DNA of 38,301 bases. It comes from Flavobacteriaceae bacterium (GTDB lineage Bacteria; Bacteroidota; Bacteroidia; Flavobacteriales; Flavobacteriaceae). The notes beneath the pieces were generated by a model, which ran no database searches, was not told where the DNA came from, and worked only from the letters and a program-made list of their open reading frames with translations. Positions within the stretch are counted from its first letter, which is position 1, and each line of letters begins with the position of its first letter. The DNA lies in the NCBI GenBank assembly GCA_024635765.1, contig JAGXIE010000015.1, positions 1 through 38,301 on the forward strand, written 5' to 3'. A program made the position numbers and the translations under genes. Below are positions 25,072-34,011 of the stretch, piece by piece.

Positions 25072-25103
25072 AAAAAAGCCAACATTTCTGTTGGCTTTTT
25101 TTT
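25071..25103. terminator. Bidirectional terminator (DUF4837 / tatA)
   Basis: Arms AAAAAAAGCCAACA and TGTTGGCTTTTTTT enclose loop TTTC. The A and T runs serve both converging transcripts: the DUF4837 gene from the left and tatA from the right. Confidence 0.88.
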
Positions 25104-25118
25104 ATACTTTAATTGATC

Positions 25119-25307
25119 TTAATCTTTAGTATCTGTTGTTTTTTTATCGGAATCTTCTTTGCTGGCATCCTTGAATTCCTTGATTCCACTTCCTAAACCT
25201 CGCATCAATTCTGGAATTTTCTTTCCACCAAAAAGTAATAAAACCAAAACAACTACTACAACAATTTGCCAGGGTCCAATCGCTAAATATATACTTGCTG
25301 ATATCAT
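25119..25307 (-). CDS. tatA: Twin-arginine translocase subunit TatA/TatE
   Basis: This 62-residue pore subunit of the Sec-independent Tat export system has a short periplasmic N-terminus, one membrane helix (about residues 8-24, IGPWQIVVVVVLVLLLFGG) and the conserved FGGKKIPELMRGLGSGIKEFK hinge and amphipathic helix. An acidic, Lys-rich tail of about 15 residues follows. Lack of the TatB-specific long helix favours TatA. No tatC is adjacent. It is a single-gene unit. Confidence 0.95.
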   Translation of the reverse strand: MISASIYLAIGPWQIVVVVVLVLLLFGGKKIPELMRGLGSGIKEFKDASKEDSDKKTTDTKD

Positions 25308-25326
25308 AACATATTAATTTGAGCTG

Positions 25327-25334
25327 CAAAGTTA
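25327..25334 (-). promoter_or_regulatory. Candidate -7 box for tatA
   Basis: On the minus strand this reads TAACTTTG, a perfect TAnnTTTG box, 19 bp before the tatA ATG. Confidence 0.5.
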
Positions 25335-25407
25335 ATAATTAAACTTCAATTTATGCGTTAAAATCAAAGTTTAGAACAATAGGAATACGAATTGAACGAT
25401 TTTTAAT

Positions 25408-25415
25408 TAATTTTG
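25408..25415 (+). promoter_or_regulatory. Candidate -7 box for M23 peptidase gene
   Basis: TAATTTTG matches TAnnTTTG and ends 6 bp before the ATG at 25422, so the mRNA would have almost no leader. It overlaps the alternative TTG start at 25413. Confidence 0.4.
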
Positions 25416-25421
25416 TTTTTA

Positions 25422-26288
25422 ATGGCAAAAAAAAGAAAAGAAAAAAAATTTGCAAGGAAACTGCTCCACAAGTATCGTCTAGTAGTACTTAACGAAGATA
25501 CATTTGAGGAACGCTTTGCCATAAAACTGACCCGACTAAACGTTTTTGTGATTGTAATGCTATCCACAATTATTCTGATCGCTGGGACAACTTTTTTGAT
25601 CGCCTTTACTTCTTTAAGAGAATTTATTCCTGGATATTCTTCTGCAAAACTAAAACGGCAGGCAACAGAATTGAGTTTTAAGACCGATTCACTGCAGCAT
25701 ATCATTGCTTTGAACGAAAAATATTATGCATCTATAAAGAGAGTACTGAGTGGCGATGTAAAAACGGTTGAGTTCAATAGAGACTCTATTATTGAAGCTG
25801 CCGGTAAAGACATGGCAAAATTAAAGATTTCCGCCACTAGGGAAGATTCGTTGTTACGCGAAAGAGTAGACAAAGAAGATAAGTACAATTTATTCGAAAC
25901 AACTAGTACAGCATCAAATTTTGTGTTATTCCCACCTGTGAACGGAACAATTTCAGAAGGATATGATTTAAAAACCAAACACTATGCTGTTGATGTTGTG
26001 GTCGCAAAAGACACTCCCGTGAAGGCCACTGCCGATGGCACTGTCATATTTGCGGAATGGACGGCTGAAACAGGATATGTAGTAATCATCGAGCACAGCC
26101 AAGAATTGATTTCGGCTTATAAACATAATGCATCCTTAACAAAACAGCAAGGAGACTTAGTTAAAGCTGGCGAAGTGATTGCCATGGCAGGAAATACGGG
26201 CAGTTATACAACAGGGCCCCATCTTCATTTTGAATTATGGAGCAAAGGTTATCCGATCAATCCAACCAATTTTATTGATTTTAAATAA
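25422..26288 (+). CDS. M23 family peptidase (LytM domain), membrane anchored
   Basis: This 288-residue cell-wall endopeptidase-type protein has a very basic N-terminus (AKKRKEKKFARKLLHKYR), one membrane helix (about residues 45-67), a short coiled segment, and a C-terminal LytM/M23 domain from about residue 170. Zinc-site residues visible are H and D in HYAVDV (family HxxxD; the usual Gly is Ala here) and both His of GPHLHFELW. The usual GNTG stretch is present, so it may be an active enzyme or an activator of amidases. ATG 25422 was chosen over TTG 25413 because of the -7 box. Its stop overlaps the GH3 start (TAATG). Confidence 0.9.
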   Translation: MAKKRKEKKFARKLLHKYRLVVLNEDTFEERFAIKLTRLNVFVIVMLSTIILIAGTTFLIAFTSLREFIPGYSSAKLKRQATELSFKTDSLQHIIALNEKYYASIKRVLSGDVKTVEFNRDSIIEAAGKDMAKLKISATREDSLLRERVDKEDKYNLFETTSTASNFVLFPPVNGTISEGYDLKTKHYAVDVVVAKDTPVKATADGTVIFAEWTAETGYVVIIEHSQELISAYKHNASLTKQQGDLVKAGEVIAMAGNTGSYTTGPHLHFELWSKGYPINPTNFIDFK

Positions 26289-27790
26289 TGTTTTCATTTA
26301 AATCTGTTTTAGCGAAACCATTTGCATCTTTTGTAAAAAAGTCCATTTTAAAATGGGCAAATGCACCTGTAGAAACTCAAGACAAGGTGTTTGAGAGCCT
26401 TATTTCTGAAGCTGTACATACCGAATTTGGTAAAGATCATGATTTTATCAGTATCAATTCACATTCAGATTTTGTAAGACGTGTTCCCATTAGGGATTAT
26501 GAACAGTTAAAGCCCTACATAGAAAAAGTTGTAGCAGGTATGGAAAATGTTCTTTGGAAAGGAAAGCCTATTTATTTTGCAAAAACATCGGGAACCACTT
26601 CGGGTTCAAAGTACATTCCTATTACGAAAGACAGCATGCCAACCCATGTAGAATCTGCACGCAATGCCATTCTGATGTACATCGCAGAAACAGGCAACAG
26701 TAAATTTGTAAATGGCAAGATGATTTTTCTTCAAGGAAGTCCAATATTGGAAGAAAAAAACGGCATCCAACTAGGTAGACTATCAGGTATTGTAGCCCAT
26801 TACGTCCCTAAATATCTTCAAAAAAACCGCATGCCTTCATGGGAAACCAACTGTATTGAGGATTGGGAAACGAAAGTAGATGCCATTGTAGAGGAGACAT
26901 TGCCTGAAAACATGACTGTTATTTCTGGGATTCCTTCTTGGGTGCAGATGTATTTTGAAAAAATCAATCAGAAAACAGGACAAAAAGTTGGCGATGTTTT
27001 TAAAAACTTCAACCTTTTCATTTTTGGAGGCGTGAATTATGAACCGTACCGTACAAAATTTGAAAACCTTATCGGCAGAAAAGTGGATAGTATAGAACTC
27101 TATCCGGCAAGTGAAGGTTTTTTTGCATTTCAGGATAAACAAACGGAAAAAGGAATGTTGCTCCAGTTGAATTCGGGTATTTTCTATGAGTTTGTAAAAG
27201 CAGATGAATTCTTTGAGGAAAAGCCGAAGCGGATTACAATTAAGGATGTTGAAATTGGTGTAAACTACGTCATGATTATATCTTCTAATGCAGGCCTTTG
27301 GGCTTATAATGTCGGAGACACTGTTCAATTTACCTCAAAAAAACCATACAGAATTATTGTTTCTGGTCGCATTAAACACTTCATTTCAGCTTTTGGCGAG
27401 CATGTGATCGGCAAAGAAGTTGAGCAAGCCTTAAAAGAGGCTCTCGAAAGCACGAACATACAAGTTTCTGAATTTACAGTTGCCCCACAAATAAATCCAG
27501 ATTCGGGATTACCATATCATGAATGGTTTATCGAATTTGAAAATGAACCTCAAAATTTACATGAAATCGCAGAAAAAATTGAGACGTCACTTCAAAAACA
27601 AAATTCCTATTACTTGGATTTAATTAAAGGGAAAGTACTTCAACAATTGAAAATACGCCTAGTCAAGAAAAATGGATTCCAAGAATACATGAAATCAATC
27701 GGAAAACTAGGAGGGCAAAATAAAATCCCAAGACTTTCAAATGAGCGCAAAATTGTGGACGCCTTGGTAGAATTAGATTTAACTAAATAA
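26288..27790 (+). CDS. GH3 auxin-responsive-promoter family protein (acyl-adenylating fold)
   Basis: This 500-residue member of the bacterial GH3 family belongs to the ANL superfamily of adenylating enzymes. Plant GH3 proteins join amino acids to jasmonate or auxin; bacterial functions are mostly unknown. The ATP/AMP-binding loop AKTSGTTSGSKYIPIT is at about residues 98-113. The central FGGVNYEPYRTKFENLIG and ELYPASEGFFAFQ (ANL YxxSE-like motif) follow. The C-terminal small domain contains VSGRIKHFISAFGEHVIG. Length is typical. The start is coupled to the M23 gene. The product is probably cytoplasmic; it has no signal peptide. Confidence 0.9.
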   Translation: MFSFKSVLAKPFASFVKKSILKWANAPVETQDKVFESLISEAVHTEFGKDHDFISINSHSDFVRRVPIRDYEQLKPYIEKVVAGMENVLWKGKPIYFAKTSGTTSGSKYIPITKDSMPTHVESARNAILMYIAETGNSKFVNGKMIFLQGSPILEEKNGIQLGRLSGIVAHYVPKYLQKNRMPSWETNCIEDWETKVDAIVEETLPENMTVISGIPSWVQMYFEKINQKTGQKVGDVFKNFNLFIFGGVNYEPYRTKFENLIGRKVDSIELYPASEGFFAFQDKQTEKGMLLQLNSGIFYEFVKADEFFEEKPKRITIKDVEIGVNYVMIISSNAGLWAYNVGDTVQFTSKKPYRIIVSGRIKHFISAFGEHVIGKEVEQALKEALESTNIQVSEFTVAPQINPDSGLPYHEWFIEFENEPQNLHEIAEKIETSLQKQNSYYLDLIKGKVLQQLKIRLVKKNGFQEYMKSIGKLGGQNKIPRLSNERKIVDALVELDLTK

Positions 27791-27793
27791 TAC

Positions 27794-27801
27794 TATATTT
27801 G
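27794..27801 (+). promoter_or_regulatory. Candidate -7 box for the 562-residue gene
   Basis: TATATTTG followed by CAGG is a perfect TAnnTTTG box in the 27-bp gap after GH3, 16 bp before the ATG at 27818. The polysaccharide operon may begin here. Confidence 0.55.
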
Positions 27802-27817
27802 CAGGCTAAAGAAGAGT

Positions 27818-29506
27818 ATGAGCAACAAAAAACATCATGGGAGAACGAGAGCTCAAGAGAGCTCAAATGCAATTGAAAGAATGTACATCACCATGCGCCA
27901 TTTATTCAACCGTGGTTTTTACAAACCAATGGGGATTTCCGGCGAAACACTTAGAGAGGCCTTATTACTTTTGCGTCCCGAAATTTATGGTTCAATTGGT
28001 GAAGAAAAAGCCGAACTTGAAGGTTTATTGTATGTTATTGACCGCCTTCCTTACGGGATAGAAGAATGCACATTTATCAACCTCACAAGCGATGAGGGCT
28101 ATAGCAACTCCCACTTCAAGGCAATAATACCACCTAAAAGAAGACGCAACTGTTTTCGTATAGACGAGGAACAGATGAACATCGAGATCACTCGTGGACG
28201 TTCCGAAATCTATGACATCCTTACGCATTTAACCTTTATGTTTGTAGAATCACATAAAATCAGTAAACGGGTTTTAATTGACGAACAAGGCACCACAACT
28301 CGCGACTGGGTAAAACTTGAAAAAGCAGTATCTTCAAAAGAAAAATTGTCACAAAAAGATCGAGAAATTGCCATTACGCATACCGCAAATATTTTAGGTA
28401 GAACATTTAATGAATTGACAGAGGTTTATGACTCATTTTCACTTCCAAATCAGCCAGATCGTTTACTGCATTTAGTTTATTGGCTAGGCAAACTTGCGCT
28501 GGAAGAAGTAGTTAATAACAATAAACGAACTGTTACTTTTAGCCCAGTTTTAAGAGAACGTCTAGGGCATCATATTCACGGTGAAATTTGGGCAGACAAC
28601 ATAAAAGAGGTGCTCTTAAAAAATAACCTTATTGACCGCCCCATCCATATCATTAGTGCCAATATGCATAGTGTTATGAATTCCTTGTTTGCTCCTCAAG
28701 CGTTAAAAACATTTACGGCAAAAAAAACGATTTTTGAAGTCTATGAGGCGTTGAGCCAAAAAGATAATCAAACCTTGCGCAATAAAGTGACTAAAGAAGC
28801 GTTGCAAAGAGGAATGATTTACATTCCAGATACGGCTGGAACTTACATAGATGTGCAGATATTTGACACCTCAAAGATTGATTTTTCAAAAACGGATATT
28901 GAAGTTTCAAAAAACCTTAAAGACTCTGATAAACCAGTTATTTTTGTCATGGATTATGCATTTGGAGAACAAGCTTACGAAACGATGGATGAGTTGTTAA
29001 AACCAATCAAAGTGAATGGCAAAAAAATTCATTTAAATGTTGAATCTGTTTCAATAATGGGAAAAGCAGGAATATTAGAAGGAGGAAAAGGAGACATTAT
29101 GATAGCTACTGCTCATATATTTGAAGGCACTGCAGATAATTATCCATTTGAGAATGAACTGTCAAAGGAAGATTTTGAAAATCAAGGCATCCATGTTTGT
29201 GAGGGTTCAATGATTACTGTTTTGGGTACATCACTCCAAAATAAAGAAATACTGAAATTCTTTTATAACTCCACATGGGGGGTCATCGGATTGGAAATGG
29301 AAGGAGCACATTATCAAAAGGCAATCCAAGCGGCATCGAAGGTCAGGGGAAGCATTAATCCAAATGTCAAAGTTCGATATGCTTATTATGCCAGTGACAA
29401 TCCTTTAGAAACAGGAAGCACATTAGCGTCCGGAGGATTAGGAACCTCTGGTGTAAAACCAACATATTTAATTACCAGAAAAATACTTCAACAAATTTTT
29501 AATTAA
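27818..29506 (+). CDS. Conserved uncharacterised protein, C-terminal half nucleosidase-like
   Basis: This 562-residue protein has no signal peptide or membrane segment. I know it only as a conserved Bacteroidetes family (possibly DUF6909, not verified). The N-terminal about 330 residues are charged and helical (RAQESSNAIERMYITMRHLF onward). The C-terminal half (about 370-560) resembles the nucleoside phosphorylase/nucleosidase fold. SVSIMGKAGILEGGKGDIMI looks like the glycine-rich G-D-I motif. GSMITVLGTSLQNKEILKF looks like the base-binding region. GVIGLEMEGAHYQKAIQ contains the ExE element. The final ASDNPLETG resembles the terminal S-D-x-P. No reaction can be assigned. It has its own -7 box and ends 9 bp before the Wzz-like gene. 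Confidence 0.75.
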   Translation: MSNKKHHGRTRAQESSNAIERMYITMRHLFNRGFYKPMGISGETLREALLLLRPEIYGSIGEEKAELEGLLYVIDRLPYGIEECTFINLTSDEGYSNSHFKAIIPPKRRRNCFRIDEEQMNIEITRGRSEIYDILTHLTFMFVESHKISKRVLIDEQGTTTRDWVKLEKAVSSKEKLSQKDREIAITHTANILGRTFNELTEVYDSFSLPNQPDRLLHLVYWLGKLALEEVVNNNKRTVTFSPVLRERLGHHIHGEIWADNIKEVLLKNNLIDRPIHIISANMHSVMNSLFAPQALKTFTAKKTIFEVYEALSQKDNQTLRNKVTKEALQRGMIYIPDTAGTYIDVQIFDTSKIDFSKTDIEVSKNLKDSDKPVIFVMDYAFGEQAYETMDELLKPIKVNGKKIHLNVESVSIMGKAGILEGGKGDIMIATAHIFEGTADNYPFENELSKEDFENQGIHVCEGSMITVLGTSLQNKEILKFFYNSTWGVIGLEMEGAHYQKAIQAASKVRGSINPNVKVRYAYYASDNPLETGSTLASGGLGTSGVKPTYLITRKILQQIFN

Positions 29507-29515
29507 GTAACCGAA

Positions 29516-30580
29516 ATGAGTAAAAATTTACAAGAGAATCCAAAAACTGACGAGATAGACATTATAGAGATTTTCAATCTCATCGGAAGTGCAATTAAAT
29601 CTTTTTTTGCTTTTATCCTGAATATATTTGAGCAATTATTCAGGCTTCTTATTCTTTTTGCCCTTTTTATTAAAAGAAATATCATCATTCTGTCTATTGC
29701 TCTTATATTAGGTTTTGTTGTTGGATTCGTTACAGATTTAAATCAAAAGACCTTTTATACCTCAACGATGGTTGTAGAACCAAATTTTGATACGTCTACC
29801 CAATTAATCGACAATATTAAATTGTATTCACAATTGGCTCGCAGTCGGGACTCTGTTGCTCTGGCACAAATGCTGGAAATTACTCCAACCGAAGCGTCTA
29901 ATATCATTTCAATTGATTTAGAAGCAAAAAACACAAAAAACACTAGATTGAAACTTTTTGATGATTTTGTGAGGCAAACTGATACAACCACCTTAAAAAA
30001 TATCACTTTTGAAGAATTTGAACAAAATATTTCATTGGCAGATTATTATCAATATTTTATTCATTTGGATTCTAAAGATAAATCGGTATTTAAGAAAGTA
30101 GAGAAAGGTATTTTGAATATACCGCTTACGCCCTATATTCAAAGCCTTAAAGAAACAGAATTGGAAAATTTGAATGCCCAAACTCGAAACGTTCATTCAG
30201 CTTTGGATAAAATCGATTCTTTAAGGGTTGATTACAAAAAGATCATGCTTGATGAAGAAGAGAAAGCCAAAAGACCTTTAGGAACAGGAACTACTTTTTA
30301 CATGGGGACAGAAAACATAAGAACAACCAATGAACTTCAGTTATTTGATTTAGAAAGAAATTATAATAGAACATTGGAAGAGGTCGCCATTGAAAAAGCA
30401 AAAAAGCAAAATTACATTAATATTATTTCTGGATTTCAAGATATTGGGATTCGAATGAAGAAACAAAATAAGTTATTATACGCCTTAATTGGATTAGGTT
30501 TAGCAATGCTGTTTTTGATGTTAAGAGAAATTAACAAATTCTTACTGTCGCAAGAAAAAAACCTAAAGAGAAATGCTTAA
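29516..30580 (+). CDS. Wzz-like polysaccharide chain-length determinant protein
   Basis: This 354-residue protein has two membrane segments, at about residues 45-72 and 322-341, bracketing a mostly helical periplasmic domain: the layout of Wzz/FepE chain-length regulators of O-antigen or exopolysaccharide export. The N-terminal cytoplasmic segment is short, and the C-terminus lacks an attached tyrosine-kinase domain, so it is not a Wzc-type fusion. The sequence is divergent, and the call rests on topology plus context directly before rfbB, which it overlaps by 8 bp. Confidence 0.7.
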   Translation: MSKNLQENPKTDEIDIIEIFNLIGSAIKSFFAFILNIFEQLFRLLILFALFIKRNIIILSIALILGFVVGFVTDLNQKTFYTSTMVVEPNFDTSTQLIDNIKLYSQLARSRDSVALAQMLEITPTEASNIISIDLEAKNTKNTRLKLFDDFVRQTDTTTLKNITFEEFEQNISLADYYQYFIHLDSKDKSVFKKVEKGILNIPLTPYIQSLKETELENLNAQTRNVHSALDKIDSLRVDYKKIMLDEEEKAKRPLGTGTTFYMGTENIRTTNELQLFDLERNYNRTLEEVAIEKAKKQNYINIISGFQDIGIRMKKQNKLLYALIGLGLAMLFLMLREINKFLLSQEKNLKRNA

Positions 30581-31619
30581 CATTTTAATCACAGGTGGTT
30601 CTGGATTTATAGGCTCCCATGTTGTCAGATTATTTGTTGAAAAATACCCCAATTATCATATTTATAATTTAGACTCCCTTACATATGCTGGCAATTTAGA
30701 AAATCTAAAAGACATAGAGAATTATTCTAATTATACCTTCATAAAAGGGGATATCACAGATGAAGATTTTATAAACAAGCTATTTGAAAAACACAGATTT
30801 GAAAATGTCATACATTTAGCCGCAGAATCCCATGTGGATAGATCTATCAAAGATCCCTTGGCCTTCGTTAAAACCAATGTTTTCGGGACTATGATTTTGC
30901 TAAATGCCTTCAAAGACATTTGGCAAAATAATTTTAACGGTAAAAAATTCTATCATATAAGTACGGATGAGGTGTATGGCACACTGGGACAAACAGGGCT
31001 TTTTACAGAGACAACATCTTACGATCCAAACTCACCATATTCAGCATCAAAAGCTAGCTCTGATCATTTTGTAAGAGCCTACGGTGAAACATATGGTTTG
31101 CCATACATTATAACCAATTGTTCGAATAATTACGGACCAAATCAATTTCCGGAGAAACTGATTCCTCTTTTCATTAATAACATAATCCATAATAAGCCAC
31201 TTCCAGTGTATGGCGATGGAAATTATACTAGAGACTGGCTGTTTGTGATAGATCATGCTAAAGCTATAGACATGGCATTTCATAATGGTGAAATCGGTGA
31301 AACTTACAACATTGGAGGTTTTAATGAGTGGAAAAATATCAATTTGGTGAAATTGTTATGTGCTCAAATGGACCAAGAATTGGGTCGAGAAAAAGGCACA
31401 TCCGAAACATTAATTACGTATGTCAAAGATCGTCCAGGTCATGATTTAAGATATGCTATCGATGCTACAAAAATTAAAAATGACCTAGGATGGGAGCCTT
31501 CATTAACTTTTGAAGAAGGATTAAAAAAAACGATTCGCTGGTATTTAAACAATGAAGGTTGGTTAAAGAATGTGACTAGTGGAGAGTATCAAAACTATTA
31601 CCAAAAACAATATAGTTAA
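30573..31619 (+). CDS. rfbB: dTDP-glucose 4,6-dehydratase
   Basis: RfbB converts dTDP-glucose to dTDP-4-keto-6-deoxyglucose, the second step of dTDP-L-rhamnose synthesis. It is an extended SDR enzyme of 348 residues. The NAD-binding GGSGFIGSHV is at residues 7-16. The HLAAESHVDRSI stretch is the family signature. STDEVYGTLG and the catalytic YSASKASSDH (Y-x-x-x-K) follow, and RDWLFVIDHAKA is seen later. Its start lies 8 bp inside the preceding gene and rfbA follows after 3 bp, so they are one operon. Confidence 0.97.
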   Translation: MLNILITGGSGFIGSHVVRLFVEKYPNYHIYNLDSLTYAGNLENLKDIENYSNYTFIKGDITDEDFINKLFEKHRFENVIHLAAESHVDRSIKDPLAFVKTNVFGTMILLNAFKDIWQNNFNGKKFYHISTDEVYGTLGQTGLFTETTSYDPNSPYSASKASSDHFVRAYGETYGLPYIITNCSNNYGPNQFPEKLIPLFINNIIHNKPLPVYGDGNYTRDWLFVIDHAKAIDMAFHNGEIGETYNIGGFNEWKNINLVKLLCAQMDQELGREKGTSETLITYVKDRPGHDLRYAIDATKIKNDLGWEPSLTFEEGLKKTIRWYLNNEGWLKNVTSGEYQNYYQKQYS

Positions 31620-31622
31620 CAG

Positions 31623-32489
31623 ATGAAGGGAATTATATTAGCAGGAGGTTCAGGCACTAGATTGCACCCATTAACATTGTCCATTAGCAAGCAGTTGATG
31701 CCGATTTATGACAAACCGATGATTTATTACCCGCTTTCTACACTGATGTATTCAGGTATAAGGGAAATATTAATCATCTCAACACCTAAAGATTTGCCTC
31801 TTTTCAAAGACTTGCTAGGAGATGGTAAAAAATACGGCTGCCAATTTGAGTATGCCGTTCAAGAGGCTCCTAATGGACTTGCAGAAGCATTCATAATAGG
31901 TGCTGATTTTATAGGTAAAGAAAAAGTTGCCCTAATATTGGGAGATAATATTTTTTACGGATCAGGCCTTTCGAAATTGTTGCAAGAAAACAACAATCCA
32001 GATGGAGGCATTATTTATGCTTACCGAGTGCATGATCCAGAACGTTATGGCGTAGTTGAATTCAACCAAAAAGGCCAAGCTGTTTCGATTGAAGAAAAGC
32101 CCATAAAACCGAAATCAAATTTTGCGGTTCCGGGTATCTATTTTTATGACAATAACGTTGTAAACATTGCCAAAAACATACAACCGAGTCATCGAGGTGA
32201 ATTGGAGATCACAGATGTTAACAAGGAATATTTAAAACAAGGCAAGTTGCACGTTAGTATTTTAGATAGAGGAACAGCATGGTTAGATACAGGGACTTTT
32301 CAATCTTTGATGCAGGCCTCACAATTTGTTGAAGTTATTGAAGAACGGCAAGGACTAAAAATAGGCTCGATTGAAGGTGCAGCGTACGAAATGGGTTATA
32401 TCAGTGAAGAGCAATTTAAAGATCTTGCGAAGCCATTGATGAAGAGTGGTTACGGAAAAAATTTATTAGGATTATTGAATAACAAATAA
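31623..32489 (+). CDS. rfbA: Glucose-1-phosphate thymidylyltransferase
   Basis: RfbA makes dTDP-glucose from glucose-1-phosphate and dTTP, the first step of dTDP-L-rhamnose synthesis. It has 288 residues, standard length. The nucleotide-binding [13 protein letters not shown] is at the N-terminus, followed by [17 protein letters not shown], the catalytic [10 protein letters not shown] and the conserved [19 protein letters not shown]. Its stop and the rfbC start share a base (TAATG). Confidence 0.97.
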   Translation: MKGIILAGGSGTRLHPLTLSISKQLMPIYDKPMIYYPLSTLMYSGIREILIISTPKDLPLFKDLLGDGKKYGCQFEYAVQEAPNGLAEAFIIGADFIGKEKVALILGDNIFYGSGLSKLLQENNNPDGGIIYAYRVHDPERYGVVEFNQKGQAVSIEEKPIKPKSNFAVPGIYFYDNNVVNIAKNIQPSHRGELEITDVNKEYLKQGKLHVSILDRGTAWLDTGTFQSLMQASQFVEVIEERQGLKIGSIEGAAYEMGYISEEQFKDLAKPLMKSGYGKNLLGLLNNK

Positions 32490-33034
32490 TGACTGTTACA
32501 GAAACACAATTTCAAGATTGTTTTATTATTGAACCAAAAGTTTTTGAAGACCATAGAGGCTATTTTTTTGAAAGTTTTAATCAAGATCGATTCAACGAAT
32601 TAATTGGAGCCAAAGTTAACTTCGTTCAAGACAATGAATCGGCATCTTACAAAGGTGTTTTAAGAGGATTGCATTATCAACGTGGGGAATACGCCCAAGC
32701 CAAATTGGTTCGCGCCATTGAAGGTCGGGTTTTGGACATAGTAGTTGACTTAAGAGAAGGCTCGAAAACTTATGGAGAGCACCTGTCGATTGAATTGTCG
32801 GCATCTAACAAGAAACAATTGTTTGTTCCAAGAGGTTTTGCACACGGATTCATAGTTTTGAGTGAAACAGCAATTTTCTCTTATAAATGCGACAATTATT
32901 ATGATAAGGCTTCAGAAGGCGGCATTATTTATAATGATAAGCACCTCAATATTGATTGGCAATTGCCAGAATCACAATTCATTATTGCTGAAAAAGATTT
33001 AGAGCTTCCAACGTTTGAAAACGCAAAAAGATGA
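32489..33034 (+). CDS. rfbC: dTDP-4-dehydrorhamnose 3,5-epimerase
   Basis: RfbC epimerises dTDP-4-keto-6-deoxyglucose at C3 and C5. It is a cupin-fold enzyme of 181 residues. Diagnostic are FFESFNQDRFNE, QDNESASYKGVLRGLHYQ (the active-site His is in GLHYQ) and VPRGFAHGFIVLSETAIFSYKCDNYY. The start is coupled to rfbA, and rfbD overlaps by ATGA. Confidence 0.97.
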   Translation: MTVTETQFQDCFIIEPKVFEDHRGYFFESFNQDRFNELIGAKVNFVQDNESASYKGVLRGLHYQRGEYAQAKLVRAIEGRVLDIVVDLREGSKTYGEHLSIELSASNKKQLFVPRGFAHGFIVLSETAIFSYKCDNYYDKASEGGIIYNDKHLNIDWQLPESQFIIAEKDLELPTFENAKR

Positions 33035-33912
33035 GCACTAAAATTTTAGTAACTGGTGCTAATGGCCAATTGGGAAAGTGCTTAAAGGACTTTGTTAAAA
33101 ATAAAAGTGACAAACTTGAATTTTTATTTGTAACAAAATCAGAGCTGGACATCTCACATAAACAAACGCTCAATGAATATTTTAAAAACCACTCCTTCGA
33201 CTTTTGTATAAACTGCGCTGCATATACAAATGTAGATCAAGCGGAAGAGTCAGTTGAGGAAGCATTTAAAATCAACACCGAAGCCGTTGGCTATTTAGCA
33301 GAGTGTTGTAGTGAATCTAACACAACCCTGATTCATATTTCGACAGACTACGTATTTGACGGTAGAAAAGACTCACCATATTTGGAAACAGACACTACAA
33401 ATCCAATAAATGAATATGGGCGCTCTAAATTAGCAGGTGAGCAACTTATCACCCAGATACTAAAACCTTATTTTATCATTAGAACATCTTGGCTATATTC
33501 TAAATACCCAAGAAACTTTGTAACCACAATTGCTTCAAAAATTCAAGAGCATTCAGAATTGACAATTACCACCACCCAAAAAGGAACTCCAACCAGTTGT
33601 GTTGAGCTTTCCAAGTTCATTTATTGGTTGATTAAAAATGACCATAAAGATTATGGAATCTATCATTTTAGTGCTAAAGGTGAAGCAACTTGGTACGATT
33701 TTGCCCTAAAAATTGCAGATCATTTTGGAGATTATGACACAAACAAAATTTCAGCTACCACTTCATTCAAATCAAAAGCAAAACGACCCGACTACAGCGT
33801 TATGAACAATATGAAAGTTCAAAAAAAGTACCACAATCAAAATCATTGGACGAACGATGTCGATTCTGTTGTAAGGGATATTTTGACAATCAAATTATTT
33901 AAGGGTTCATAG
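33031..33912 (+). CDS. rfbD: dTDP-4-dehydrorhamnose reductase
   Basis: RfbD reduces the 4-keto group to give dTDP-L-rhamnose, the last step of the pathway. It is an SDR enzyme of 293 residues. The GANGQLGKCL nucleotide-binding loop is at the N-terminus. NCAAYTNVDQAEE, STDYVFDG and the catalytic YGRSKLAGEQ follow. It ends the rfb group; a 99-bp gap with two candidate -7 boxes separates it from gmd. Confidence 0.96.
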   Translation: MSTKILVTGANGQLGKCLKDFVKNKSDKLEFLFVTKSELDISHKQTLNEYFKNHSFDFCINCAAYTNVDQAEESVEEAFKINTEAVGYLAECCSESNTTLIHISTDYVFDGRKDSPYLETDTTNPINEYGRSKLAGEQLITQILKPYFIIRTSWLYSKYPRNFVTTIASKIQEHSELTITTTQKGTPTSCVELSKFIYWLIKNDHKDYGIYHFSAKGEATWYDFALKIADHFGDYDTNKISATTSFKSKAKRPDYSVMNNMKVQKKYHNQNHWTNDVDSVVRDILTIKLFKGS

Positions 33913-33938
33913 CATTATCAATTCATGCAACAAAACAC

Positions 33939-33946
33939 TACCTTTG
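33939..33946 (+). promoter_or_regulatory. Candidate -7 box for gmd operon (first)
   Basis: TACCTTTG followed by CGTC is a perfect TAnnTTTG box, 65 bp before the gmd ATG. A second box (TAATTTTG at 33971-33978) lies 33 bp before the ATG. I cannot tell which is used; either suggests that gmd-fcl-cys has its own promoter. Confidence 0.45.
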
Positions 33947-34011
33947 CGTCTTCAAATTTAAACAGTTTTTTAATTTTGGCTTTTCTTAAAGCAAATTAAT
34001 AGTAATACAGT

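Noticed and set aside
27837..28061. Plus-strand 74-codon frame inside the nucleosidase-like gene
   Set aside because: It is an out-of-frame shadow; the main frame is continuous and family-like throughout.
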